From: Psychrobacter raelei
Lineage (GTDB): Bacteria; Pseudomonadota; Gammaproteobacteria; Pseudomonadales; Moraxellaceae
Reading direction: 5' to 3'
Assembly (NCBI RefSeq): GCF_022631235.3
Contig: NZ_CP093310.2
Coordinates: 1,736,001 to 1,800,000 of the forward strand
Length of the DNA: 64,000 bases
Position 1 is the first letter of the stretch. Each line of letters begins with the position of its first letter. A program made the translations under genes and the position numbers. Shown here piece after piece: positions 17,958-26,466 of the stretch. The notes under the pieces were generated by a model, which did not search any database, had not been told where the DNA came from, and saw nothing but the letters and a program-made list of their open reading frames with translations.

Positions 17958-18722
17958 CTAGTCCTCCTGAACCAATCCGCGGCCCACTTCAGTGTTGGCG
18001 ATAATTTGACCATCGATAATATCCGCCACTTCCAATAAGTGGCCCTCATGCAACAAAGCGGCTCGATTACATATACGGCGAATCACGCTCATCTCATGGG
18101 TCACAATCACAATGGTCACCCCAAGCTTCTCATTAACCTCTTGTAAAGTGGCCAATAATGCACGGGTGGTGGAAGGATCTAACGCACTGGTTGGCTCATC
18201 TGCCAATAATACTTTAGGGTTTGGGGCAATAGCACGGGCAATACCCACACGCTGCTTTTGACCACCGGACAGCTGGGCAGGATAGTGATTGGCTCTATCG
18301 GTTAGATTGACAATCTCAAGACACTCCATCACCCGCTGATAGATATTATTTTTGGCGTAGCCGGATACTTTAAGATTAAAAGCGACGTTTTCAAAAACAG
18401 TTCGGTTAGACATCAGATTAAACTGCTGAAAAATCATACCCACATTATGACGGGCTACTCGCAGCTGCTTTGGATTCATATCCGTCAGTACATCACCATC
18501 GATAGTTACCGTGCCACCATCAGGCCGCTCTAGCAAGTTCATTAAGCGTAATAAGGTGGATTTACCTGCCCCGGAATACCCCATTAACCCAAATATCTCT
18601 CCCTGCTTTACAGTTAAAGATATGGGCTCGACAGCAGTAAACCACTGAGTTTGGCCATCTTTTTGTGTCTGGAATTTTTTATACACTTGATTTAGAACAA
18701 TCATATCGCTCATGGCAGTCAT
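17958..18722 (-). CDS. metN: Methionine ABC transporter ATP-binding protein MetN, short form
   Basis: This 254-residue ATPase powers MetI/MetQ. Walker A is GYSGAGKSTLL, the ABC signature LSGGQKQRVGIARA and Walker B VLLADEPTSALD. E. coli MetN has about 343 residues; its C-terminal regulatory domain (NIL/ACT-like, which binds methionine and inhibits transport) is absent here, as the protein ends 20 or so residues after the ATPase domain. The three candidate ATG starts (18722, 18713, 18704) cannot be separated by ribosome site. Gene order metN-metI-metQ supports the call. Confidence 0.93.
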   Translation of the reverse strand: MTAMSDMIVLNQVYKKFQTQKDGQTQWFTAVEPISLTVKQGEIFGLMGYSGAGKSTLLRLMNLLERPDGGTVTIDGDVLTDMNPKQLRVARHNVGMIFQQFNLMSNRTVFENVAFNLKVSGYAKNNIYQRVMECLEIVNLTDRANHYPAQLSGGQKQRVGIARAIAPNPKVLLADEPTSALDPSTTRALLATLQEVNEKLGVTIVIVTHEMSVIRRICNRAALLHEGHLLEVADIIDGQIIANTEVGRGLVQED

Positions 18723-18963
18723 CTTGAATTACGAGTTTACAGCTAAAGAAGTCACACTGGAGTTGATTGAAATATACAGTATGAGACGCACTGTTATGAA
18801 AATTACAAAGCGCAGTAATATAGCATATTGAGCTATTTATGGCATCCAATTATGCAAAATAAACTCATGCAGTAGCGGAATATGGTAATTCTATATCGCC
18901 TACTTTTATTGAATAAGCACCTTGTCAAATGATATCCGTTGCTTAAAATCTCTAGTTTGCAAA

Positions 18964-19170
18964 TTAGCGCCGAAAAATAGACAGTAATAAGCTGAGCACA
19001 ACACTCACCACAATCATGGTCACAATTGGAAAGTAAATACGGGTATTGCCCGACTCATAGCGAATATCGCCAGGTAACTTGCCAAACCAAGATAAGGCAT
19101 TCGGAAATAAGGTCAATACGATACCAATGATGACTATTATTAACCCTATCGTCATAAATACTTTGCCCAT
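18964..19170 (-). CDS. DUF2905 family small membrane protein
   Basis: The protein has 68 residues from the ATG at 19170, the start that gives the usual family N-terminus (MGKVFMTIGLIIVIIGIV); a 22-residue extension is open but has no family counterpart. GAGG lies 9 bases upstream. Two membrane helices flank the family motif PNALSWFGKLPGDIRYE, followed by RIYFPIVTM. Function is unknown. It is upstream of metN on the same strand and next to the insertion element. Confidence 0.88.
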   Translation of the reverse strand: MGKVFMTIGLIIVIIGIVLTLFPNALSWFGKLPGDIRYESGNTRIYFPIVTMIVVSVVLSLLLSIFRR

Positions 19171-19328
19171 CTCACCATACCTCATGTTGATGATAAATAA
19201 TAATATGTTAGATACTGTGTTAAATACTGCTGACATGACTTTATCATGATAATTACTAAATTATTGAGTCTCTTAGGTCTCAATACTCTGAGTATCTGAG
19301 TAAATGCCGTATGATTGATTTGACTTCC

Positions 19329-19350
19329 TCCCCTCGCTAAAGTGAGGGGA
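19329..19350 (-). ncRNA. Right-end hairpin, probable omega-RNA 3' region
   Basis: In TnpB elements the guide RNA is made from the tnpB 3' end and continues into flanking DNA. This hairpin sits at that place, sharing bases with the last tnpB codons. The sequence just beyond 19320 on the minus strand would be the guide. The RNA role is inferred from the family; only the stem (7 bp, 8-base loop) is seen directly. Confidence 0.5.
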
Positions 19351-20443
19351 TTCCTACAACTAGACGGTCAAGCCCGACCGCAAGGATGTTCTTAGCAGCA
19401 TTGATATCTCTATCATGCCATGTGCCACACTCAGCACACCTCCATCCTCTTATTCCAAGACCTGCTCTACCTTTTGGACTACTATCACTTATTTTAAGGC
19501 AGCACGAGCAGGTCTGGGTAGTGTAACTCTCATTCACTATCTCAAGCTGACAACCTGCATACTTGCATTTATAGTCCAGTTGTCTTTTGAGTTCAAACCA
19601 TCCTGCATCGTATGTCGATTTAGCTAGGTTGGTCATCGAATTGGTGAATGAGCGTGATTTAACATCACCAACCACAATTAAAGCATTATTTTGAACTAGC
19701 TTGGTGGTGAATTTATGAGTTAAGTCTAATCTTGTGTTTTTGATCTTGGCATGGATTGCTTTGACTCGCTGTTTGTTTTTCGCTCTTTGAGCTATTGCAA
19801 GCTTTTTAGCCCACTTTTGCGTTTGTTTGGTTGTCAGCTTGTCACCGTTTGAGGTGGTAGCAGACTGCTTTAAGCCTAAGTCAATACCAACGCTGCCTTT
19901 GCCACTTGCTTGTCTAGGAAAATCTTTGACGGTGATACAGGCATACCAACGATTACGACTGTCTTGCACTATCTCAAGCGTGTTGATTTGATATAGGCTT
20001 AGATTATAGCTATCAAATATATCAATGATGAGCTTTTGACCTTTAGATAACGATAATTGAATGGTTGATTTCAGTGCTTTTTTACCTGTTTGTCTTGTAT
20101 GTAGATACTTTATGGCAGACTTTTTAAAAGGTATCCAACCAAGCGATTTGCGTTTGGCATCGGGTCTGTTGGTACGCCAATTAAGTTTGGCTTTTTTAAA
20201 CTGCTTACGAGATTTGGCATGAGTTTCGTTGATGGCTTGCAAAGTTTGCGAGTGTAAGCCTAAATACTCACCACTGCCTTTGGTATACTCACTTAAATCA
20301 TAGGCCGAAAAGTACTTACCTGTGCGTCTTAAATGCTCAAAGCTTAACGCATTAACATAGTTCCACGCATAGTTAACACTCCCAGCTAGTTTGTTTAGCT
20401 GGTTTGCATGTTTGTCTTTGATGCGTAGCTTGAGGGTTTTCAT
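19337..20443 (-). CDS. tnpB: RNA-guided nuclease / transposase accessory protein TnpB
   Basis: This 368-residue IS605 OrfB protein has an N-terminal helix-turn-helix-like and wedge region (1-180), then a RuvC-like nuclease split by a zinc finger. The RuvC-I aspartate is in GIDLGL (Asp188). The zinc finger cysteines are C312, C315, C336 and C339, and RuvC-III is HDRDINAAKNIL (343-354). The usual RuvC-II glutamate of an 'IEDL' motif is replaced by Gly259 in IVVGDVKSRS; a nearby glutamate (Glu284, in GWFEL) remains. I recall a broad TnpB group with this 'VGDV' pattern, so it may be a variant active site rather than damage. The frame is intact. Confidence 0.93.
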   Translation of the reverse strand: MKTLKLRIKDKHANQLNKLAGSVNYAWNYVNALSFEHLRRTGKYFSAYDLSEYTKGSGEYLGLHSQTLQAINETHAKSRKQFKKAKLNWRTNRPDAKRKSLGWIPFKKSAIKYLHTRQTGKKALKSTIQLSLSKGQKLIIDIFDSYNLSLYQINTLEIVQDSRNRWYACITVKDFPRQASGKGSVGIDLGLKQSATTSNGDKLTTKQTQKWAKKLAIAQRAKNKQRVKAIHAKIKNTRLDLTHKFTTKLVQNNALIVVGDVKSRSFTNSMTNLAKSTYDAGWFELKRQLDYKCKYAGCQLEIVNESYTTQTCSCCLKISDSSPKGRAGLGIRGWRCAECGTWHDRDINAAKNILAVGLDRLVVGIPSL

Positions 20444-20764
20444 AGGGTTAGTATGGCGAGGTTAATTTTAACTTGCAATACTTTAAGTACTAATCACGAC
20501 AGTGTGTGTCGCCTTATATCCACCCCCTGAAGTGGGTGGTTTTACGGCGACCGGTGATAAAAAACCACCGACTCACTGCCAAAAAGACCCAGGTTTTAGC
20601 CCTTATTGGTAATTAAGCGCAACAAACCTGCCCCAACCTGTTAGATTTTGATAAAATGACTGCGCTTGTTGCAGCCTTAGCCTTCAACAACCTCCCATAA
20701 CACACTGATTGATCAGCATCCATAATGATCAACATACACAATATAAAGCAAACAAGGGTTTTTT
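20444..20764. other. Insertion-element left end and purD upstream region
   Basis: The first 110 bases belong to the tnpB element and include its two-level hairpin (20508-20551). The remainder, up to purD, has no gene. It contains a GCAACAA/TTGTTGC inverted pair around an AT-rich segment (about 20618-20675), which may be part of the purD promoter, but no consensus was clear. Confidence 0.5.
20508..20551. repeat. Two-level palindrome at the element's left end
   Basis: GTCGCC (20508-20513) pairs with GGCGAC (20546-20551), and inside it CCACCC (20520-20525) pairs with GGGTGG (20534-20539). The two stems are separated by a symmetric 6/6 internal loop. Such subterminal hairpins are recognised by TnpA in IS200/IS605 elements when a transposase acts in trans. 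Confidence 0.8.
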
Positions 20765-22042
20765 ATGAATATTTTAATTATTGGTTCTGGTGGTCGTGAG
20801 CATGCACTGGCCTGGCAATGTGCAAAAGATGCCGATGTCACCACAGTCTATGTGGCCAATGGCAATGCTGGTACAGCCCTTGAATCAAAATGTGAAAATA
20901 TTGACCTTGACACCACAGACCATCAAGCGGTGATTTCTTTTTGTGGTCAACATAGCATTGAGCTTATTATTGTCGGCCCAGAAGCGCCTTTGGTCGCCGG
21001 CCTAGTAGATGACTGCCGTAACGCAGGCATTGCCACTTGGGGACCTACTCAATACTGTGCCCAGCTTGAGGGCTCAAAAACTTTTGCCAAAGAGTTTATG
21101 CAAGCGCATAACATCCCTACGGCCAAATATGCGGCGTTTACAGACATTGAAGCCGCCAAAGCTTATGTTATCGACAATGGCGCACCTATCGTGGTCAAAG
21201 CCGATGGTCTTGCCGCCGGTAAAGGGGTAATTGTCGCTGAAACCATTGAACAAGCTCATGACGCCATTGAAGACATGCTGGGTGATAACAAGTTTGGTGA
21301 TGCTGGTAGCCGCGTGGTTATCGAGCAGTTCTTGCAAGGCGAAGAAGCCAGCTTTATTTGTATGATTGATGGCGAAAATATCCTACCTATGGCCACCAGT
21401 CAAGACCACAAACGTGTGGGTGAAGGTGATACGGGCCCGAACACCGGCGGTATGGGTGCGTACTCACCTGCTCCTGTGGTCACAGATGAGGTGCATCAAA
21501 AGGTCATAAGCCAAGTGATCGAGCCTGTGGTGCACGCTATGAAAGCTGCCGGTCACCCTTACACTGGGTTTTTGTACGCTGGTCTTATGATTGATGACAA
21601 CAATGACCCTTACGTGATTGAATTTAACTGCCGCTTTGGTGACCCAGAAACTCAGCCCATCTTAATGCGCCTAAAAAGCTCATTAGTCAAACTGGTTCAA
21701 CAAGGCGTTGAGGGTAAGCTACCTGCGACTGCTGAATGGGACAGCCGCGCTGCTTTAGGCATTGTACTGGCCTCAAAAGGTTATCCTGAATCCTCATCAA
21801 AAGATGATGTGATTACGGGTCTGCCTGCTTTGAACGAAGATAACAGCGTTAAAGTCTTCCACGCCGGCACCAAGCAAAACGGCGAACATGTGGTGACCAA
21901 TGGAGGGCGTGTACTATGTGTGACGGCGCTAGGCGATACTATTAGCGAGGCGCAACAAGCCGCTTTAGCGACCATAGCGACTATCGAATTTGAAGGGGCG
22001 CATTATCGCCGCGATATCGGATATAGAGCCATTAACCGCTAA
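20765..22042 (+). CDS. purD: Phosphoribosylamine-glycine ligase
   Basis: This 425-residue ATP-grasp enzyme makes glycinamide ribonucleotide, the second step of purine synthesis. The N-terminus MNILIIGSGGREHALAW is diagnostic, as are KADGLAAGKGVIVA, QDHKRVGEGDTGPNTGGMG and FNCRFGDPETQ. Length is typical. AAGGG lies 6 bases before the ATG. It is not linked to purH as in E. coli, and stands alone on the + strand downstream of the insertion element. Confidence 0.97.
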   Translation: MNILIIGSGGREHALAWQCAKDADVTTVYVANGNAGTALESKCENIDLDTTDHQAVISFCGQHSIELIIVGPEAPLVAGLVDDCRNAGIATWGPTQYCAQLEGSKTFAKEFMQAHNIPTAKYAAFTDIEAAKAYVIDNGAPIVVKADGLAAGKGVIVAETIEQAHDAIEDMLGDNKFGDAGSRVVIEQFLQGEEASFICMIDGENILPMATSQDHKRVGEGDTGPNTGGMGAYSPAPVVTDEVHQKVISQVIEPVVHAMKAAGHPYTGFLYAGLMIDDNNDPYVIEFNCRFGDPETQPILMRLKSSLVKLVQQGVEGKLPATAEWDSRAALGIVLASKGYPESSSKDDVITGLPALNEDNSVKVFHAGTKQNGEHVVTNGGRVLCVTALGDTISEAQQAALATIATIEFEGAHYRRDIGYRAINR

Positions 22043-22337
22043 TCAATCTTAGATAAAAAGTAGTCACAAATAGGCTAACGCTGTGACTCAGATAACACTT
22101 AGGGCCACTGACTTTGGGATTGTAATTGTAACCAAAACTGAAAGGTCAGTGCGCCAATAAGTTAACAATGTTACTCTATGTCAAAGAGACCGTGGATTGT
22201 ATTTGGTGCTTAAAACACCCATGATAATAAATACTGCCCATTCATGGTCTTACTAGAACCTTCCATCCTAATTACTTATATTGCCCTCTCATTGGCACAT
22301 GCCACGAGATGGCTTTAGTTTCCAATATGGTTAAAAC

Positions 22338-23798
22338 ATGGCAAATTCATCATCCTCGATACCACCACAGCCTGAGTTACAAGCCACTACCCAAAATGAG
22401 CTAAGTGAGCTTAAAACCTCTCGCTTAGACCGTCGTCTATCTATGGCCAAAACCTCGTTAAATCTAGGCAGACGCTGGGCGGGTAATAGCTTTAGTGGGC
22501 TGTTTTTAAGTAAAGAAGAAAAAGCCTCGCGCAACCAAGCCTTTATGAAAGAGCAAGCCGCTTATCTGGCAGATGAGCTTGGCAAGCTTAAAGGCTCTGT
22601 GGTGAAAATTGGCCAAATGCTTGCCTTATATGGAGAGCATTTTTTGCATCCTGAGATTACCGAAGCCCTACATCGTCTCAATGACAGTACAGCAAGCTTG
22701 TCTTGGCCGGTGGTGGAGCGTGCATTAATCGAGCAGCTGGGTCAGCAGCGTCTTAATGAGCTCGACATTAGCCGCATCCCTATTGGTACCGCCTCATTGG
22801 CACAAGTACACCGTGCCACTATCAAGGCCACTGGCAAACAGGTGGTGCTCAAAGTCCAGTACCCAGGTGTGGCCGATGCCATTGATTCAGACTTAAGCTT
22901 ATTTAAGCATTTGCTAAAAGTTACCAATGCTGTGCCACAGACTAAAGCATTAGATGAGTGGTTTAATGAAATCAGTGACCTACTAAAAGTTGAGGTGGAC
23001 TATCTGGCTGAAGCCCAGACCACCATCCGCTTCTACACACGCTTAAAGCAAGATGAGCGCTATGTGGTGCCAGAGGTGATTGAGGCCTATTCTACTGCCC
23101 GCGTATTGTGCTTAAGTTTTGAGGAGGGGGTGCCGGTCACCAATGCTAATTTAAAAGCTCTGCCGCAAGCCCGCCGTGACGCGCTAGGCAAAGCTGCCAT
23201 TGACATTATGCTCAATGAAATCTTTGTTTGGGGCGAGATGCAAACCGACCCAAACTTTGGCAATTATCTGATTCGCTCAGAGCCTGCTGATAAGCCTGAT
23301 GGCAAAGACAAACTGATTTTATTAGACTTCGGCGCCATGCGTCAGTTCGATGAGCATCTGCTTAAGATTGCCCGTAACTTAATGCTGGCAGGCTTTAATT
23401 ATGATAAATCGCAAATGATGCAGGCCATGCAGGGCTATGAGTTCTTCGATGGTATGAGTGCTGAGGTTAAAGCCAATATGGCTGATGTATTCTTATTGGC
23501 CACCGAGCCTTTTAGAGCGCCTAACCTGCAGCAGACGACCATTCCCTCGCTCGTTGATGCCCAAGGCTATTATCATTGGGCCAAAAGCAACTTACATAAG
23601 CGGTTAATGGAAAGCTCAGGCAATGCCATGCAGTCTCGTGAATTTAGCTTACCTCCTAAAGAGTTTATGTTTATTAGTCGCAAATTTATCGGTGCTTACA
23701 CCTTTTTAACGGTATTAGATGCACGCACCAATACTTATGATACCTTGAGTAAGTTTGTGCCAATTAACATGATTGCCAGTGGTACCCCTAACGCTTAG
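22338..23798 (+). CDS. ABC1/ADCK (UbiB-like) family kinase
   Basis: This 486-residue protein is a member of the ABC1 atypical kinase family, which includes UbiB. The family lysine motif is seen as KLKGSVVKIGQMLA, followed by the alanine-rich loop IPIGTASLAQVHRA and QVVLKVQYPGVADAIDSDL. The catalytic/metal region is QTDPNFGNYLI and LLDFGAMRQF. Unlike UbiB it lacks an obvious C-terminal pair of membrane helices and is not next to ubiE/ubiJ, so a role in quinone synthesis is not assumed. It ends at a bidirectional terminator. Confidence 0.9.
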   Translation: MANSSSSIPPQPELQATTQNELSELKTSRLDRRLSMAKTSLNLGRRWAGNSFSGLFLSKEEKASRNQAFMKEQAAYLADELGKLKGSVVKIGQMLALYGEHFLHPEITEALHRLNDSTASLSWPVVERALIEQLGQQRLNELDISRIPIGTASLAQVHRATIKATGKQVVLKVQYPGVADAIDSDLSLFKHLLKVTNAVPQTKALDEWFNEISDLLKVEVDYLAEAQTTIRFYTRLKQDERYVVPEVIEAYSTARVLCLSFEEGVPVTNANLKALPQARRDALGKAAIDIMLNEIFVWGEMQTDPNFGNYLIRSEPADKPDGKDKLILLDFGAMRQFDEHLLKIARNLMLAGFNYDKSQMMQAMQGYEFFDGMSAEVKANMADVFLLATEPFRAPNLQQTTIPSLVDAQGYYHWAKSNLHKRLMESSGNAMQSREFSLPPKEFMFISRKFIGAYTFLTVLDARTNTYDTLSKFVPINMIASGTPNA

Positions 23799-23830
23799 TC
23801 GTCTTATATGAGTTTAAATCGCTCATTCAA

Positions 23831-23867
23831 AAAGCGGCCAGATCACAAGATTTGGCCGCTTTTTTGT
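23831..23867. terminator. Bidirectional terminator
   Basis: AAAGCGGCCA (23831-23840) pairs with TGGCCGCTTT (23853-23862), flanked by A and T runs. It separates the convergent ABC1 kinase and methyltransferase genes. Confidence 0.9.
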
Positions 23868-23899
23868 CAGTTTTTATCCGCTTTATCAAAAGCAAGCTA

Positions 23900-24685
23900 T
23901 CATTTAAGCCACTCACTGTTCCAATTATCAAAGCGGGTCACATAGGCTTTAGGTTTTGTCATTTGTAGCTCCCAGCAAGTCTCACCACGAGCCAAATACT
24001 TAATTTCAAAGTGAGTGCGTCTACTGTCCACAGGCACCAGCGTGCGCTCAGTAGGCAGCTGCCAAGTTTGTAGCGACTGCTGGTAAGCGTTATCAATATA
24101 CTCGGGTATATTACTCGCTAAGATGATCTGACCTTGAGGCACCAATCTAGACAACAAAAACTCAAAAAATGGCATGTTCAACCACTGCTGATTCGGGTTT
24201 TTAGGCTCTGGATTGGGATAAAGAAGATAAATAACCGATACACTCTGGGCGGGTAGCGCAGACACACAATACGGAATGGCATCGGCATGCACCGGCAGTA
24301 AGTTATCAAGCAGTGCCACCTCTTTACTCACTGAGCTTGCCAGCGTCTTAAAGGCACTAAATTTATTTTGAGTGCGCTCAATGGCAATGAGATCATGATC
24401 ACCGTGCTGCTTGGCATATAAGCAGGCATGCATCCCCTTACCTGCCCCAATCTCCACCACCAAAGGTCGCGCTAATAGTGCTTGGTACTCTTTTTCATTG
24501 AGGTTATGGCATGCATTTAAGCGCTGTGTGACAAAGATAGGCACCTCAAAGTCTCTAGGTGCCTTAAGCTTTTCGGGCTTAAACTGGCGCGCTTTATGGT
24601 GACTAACAGTTGGCTCACTTTGCAGTGCAAGGTGATCGGGTGCTGGGCTTGGTATAACCGAATCGGATAAATTAGAGCTTGGCAT
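23900..24685 (-). CDS. TrmB-like SAM-dependent methyltransferase
   Basis: This protein of about 261 residues has a Rossmann-type SAM site (VVEIGAGKGMHACLYA) and the segment IYLLYPNPEPKNPNQQWLN, which resembles the TrmB motif for tRNA guanine-46 N7 methylation (PDPWPKKRHxKRR) in position but with weak basic character. It is therefore a divergent relative; it could be a second TrmB paralogue or act on another substrate. An N-terminal 50 residues are polar and unrelated. The start is unclear: ATG at 24685 or GTG at 24700, neither with a good ribosome site. Confidence 0.72.
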   Translation of the reverse strand: MPSSNLSDSVIPSPAPDHLALQSEPTVSHHKARQFKPEKLKAPRDFEVPIFVTQRLNACHNLNEKEYQALLARPLVVEIGAGKGMHACLYAKQHGDHDLIAIERTQNKFSAFKTLASSVSKEVALLDNLLPVHADAIPYCVSALPAQSVSVIYLLYPNPEPKNPNQQWLNMPFFEFLLSRLVPQGQIILASNIPEYIDNAYQQSLQTWQLPTERTLVPVDSRRTHFEIKYLARGETCWELQMTKPKAYVTRFDNWNSEWLK

Positions 24686-24847
24686 AATTTTGGTAAACAC
24701 TTAAGTGAATAATAAAAATAAGGACATTTAAGTCGGCTTAATATAAGGCCTTGGCATCTCGTGCTATAATTTCCTGATCAAGCAGTTGAAACCCACTGGC
24801 TATTATAACACTGTACCACCTGCCTTTATTAGGATAAGACGTTACTT

Positions 24848-25054
24848 ATGAGTAAGCCTGCCCCAACCGCTCAAGCGGTCTCTCGCCCAAAAAGCTACCC
24901 TTGCCCTCAGTGTCAGAAGTTGACCGTTTGGCAAGACAACCCTTATAAGCCCTTTTGTAGCGACCGCTGCAAGCTCATTGATCTGGGCGCTTGGGCCAAT
25001 GAGGATTATAAATTACCCGCACAAGATTCGCCCTTCTCTCAAGATTTAGAATAA
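24848..25054 (+). CDS. yacG: DNA gyrase inhibitor YacG, zinc protein
   Basis: This 68-residue protein has the YacG zinc site: C19-P-Q-C22 and C37-S-D-R-C41, followed by the family motif CKLIDLGAWANEDYKLP. E. coli YacG binds the GyrB C-terminal region and inhibits gyrase. Usually found near coaE and pilD; here it lies between a methyltransferase gene (divergent) and argD. Confidence 0.93.
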   Translation: MSKPAPTAQAVSRPKSYPCPQCQKLTVWQDNPYKPFCSDRCKLIDLGAWANEDYKLPAQDSPFSQDLE

Positions 25055-25172
25055 ATTTTGTATTATCATGGTTAAGTCAGCTCAAGACTTGCTGCACCAT
25101 TATGTATAGCCCCTTACTTTCACTCAGTTCATTGCCTCAGGCTTTGCCTTAGGTTTATTTTAAGGATTTATT

Positions 25173-26369
25173 ATGTCAGTGTCTGCCGCCCACTCTTATA
25201 TCATGCCCACTTATAGCCCTCAGCCCATCAGCTTTAGCCGAGGAGAAGGCAGCTGGCTATATACCGCTGACAACACCCCTTATTTAGATGCGTTAACCGG
25301 TATTGCTGTTTGTGGCCTAGGTCACTGCCACCCTCAAGTAACCGAAGCCATCCAGCAGCAAGCCGCCACTTTGGTGCATACCAGCAATTTATTCCAGATT
25401 GAGTGGCAAGAAAAAGCCGCCGAAGCCTTATGTACCGCAGCAGGCATGGACAGCGTGTTCTTCGCCAACAGTGGTGCTGAGGCCAATGAAGCTGCCCTAA
25501 AGATGGCACGTCTGTATGGCCATAACAAAGGCTATCCTCACCCAAAAGTCATTGTCATGGAGCGCTCATTCCATGGCCGTACTTTACTTAGCGTTTCGGC
25601 CACAGCCAATCCAAAAGCCCGTGAAGGTTTCTTTACCTTAGATGATGACTTTATCCGGGTACCTTTTGGAGACATTGAGGCCATCAAAAAGGCCGCTACA
25701 GAGCATCAACAAATCACCGCAGTATTACTCGAGCCCATCCAAGGTGAGGGCGGCCTTAATACTGCCAAAGATGGCTTTAGCTACCTAGAACAAGTACAGG
25801 CGGTGTGTGATCAAAACGACTGGCTGTTTATGCTAGATGAAGTACAGACTGGTAATGGCCGTACTGGACAATACTTTGCGCATCAGCACAGCAGTGCCAA
25901 ACCTGATGTATTAACTACGGCCAAAGGTCTGGGCAATGGCTTTCCTATTGGCGCCTGTATGGTACGTGGCCGAGCGCGTGATTTGTTCCAAGTTGGCAGT
26001 CATGGCTCAACCTATGGCGGCACGCCTTTAGGCAGCCGTGTGGTACATACTGTTTATACGCTATTAAGCCAAACTGACATCATGCAAAACGCAGCTATCG
26101 AAGGCGATTATATTCAAAATAATTTGACCGATGAGCTCAAGTCATTGGGCGTCAGTACCCGCGGTTATGGGATGATGATAGGTGTGGTACTGCCTGAAGC
26201 GACCGACTGCAGCACCTTGGTCGATGAGGCACGCCGTACTGAGCAGCTGATTATCAATGTTACTGGCAGCCACGTTGTGCGCTTACTTCCGCCTTTAAAT
26301 TTAGCCCGTAGTGAAAGTGACCAGCTTATTGAACGATTATCACGCTTGATTAAAAACAAGCTGGCTTAA
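25173..26369 (+). CDS. argD: Acetylornithine aminotransferase
   Basis: This 398-residue class III PLP aminotransferase carries out the N-acetylornithine/N-acetylglutamate semialdehyde step of arginine synthesis, and possibly the succinyldiaminopimelate step in lysine synthesis. Motifs include NSGAEANEAALKMAR, FHGRTLLSVSATA, LLEPIQGEGG, FMLDEVQTGNGRTG and the PLP lysine in TTAKGLGNGFPIGA near residue 250. Length fits ArgD rather than longer ornithine or GABA transaminases. AAGGA is 6-7 bases before the ATG. Confidence 0.93.
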   Translation: MSVSAAHSYIMPTYSPQPISFSRGEGSWLYTADNTPYLDALTGIAVCGLGHCHPQVTEAIQQQAATLVHTSNLFQIEWQEKAAEALCTAAGMDSVFFANSGAEANEAALKMARLYGHNKGYPHPKVIVMERSFHGRTLLSVSATANPKAREGFFTLDDDFIRVPFGDIEAIKKAATEHQQITAVLLEPIQGEGGLNTAKDGFSYLEQVQAVCDQNDWLFMLDEVQTGNGRTGQYFAHQHSSAKPDVLTTAKGLGNGFPIGACMVRGRARDLFQVGSHGSTYGGTPLGSRVVHTVYTLLSQTDIMQNAAIEGDYIQNNLTDELKSLGVSTRGYGMMIGVVLPEATDCSTLVDEARRTEQLIINVTGSHVVRLLPPLNLARSESDQLIERLSRLIKNKLA

Positions 26370-26418
26370 CTGTCACATGAATGCTTAGGCTATTTTGAAC
26401 ACATGAGTTTTGGTAATA

Positions 26419-26458
26419 AAAAATGGCGCTGTGCTTTTTATAGCACAGCGCCATTTTT
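26419..26458. terminator. Bidirectional terminator
   Basis: A 15-bp perfect stem (26421-26435 with 26442-26456) is flanked by A and T runs, between convergent argD and ruvA. Confidence 0.95.
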
Positions 26459-26466
26459 GTCACTGC

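Larger units (their letters stand above)
19320..20551 (-). mobile_element. Solitary IS605-family element (tnpB only)
   Basis: The element comprises tnpB with structured ends and no tnpA, the IS1341-like arrangement. The tnpB 3' end has the hairpin TCCCCTC/GAGGGGA (19329-19335 with 19344-19350), which overlaps the tnpB stop codon. The other end has two stacked stems, GTCGCC/GGCGAC (20508-20513, 20546-20551) outside CCACCC/GGGTGG (20520-20525, 20534-20539). No target duplication is expected for this family and none is seen. Exact boundaries are estimated; they could extend a few bases on either side. Confidence 0.8.

Noticed and set aside
22062..22088. AGTCACA/TGTGACT inverted repeat after purD, as a CRP site or a terminator
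   Set aside because: Spacing (13 bases between halves) is wrong for CRP, no T-run follows for a terminator, and it lies downstream of a gene.
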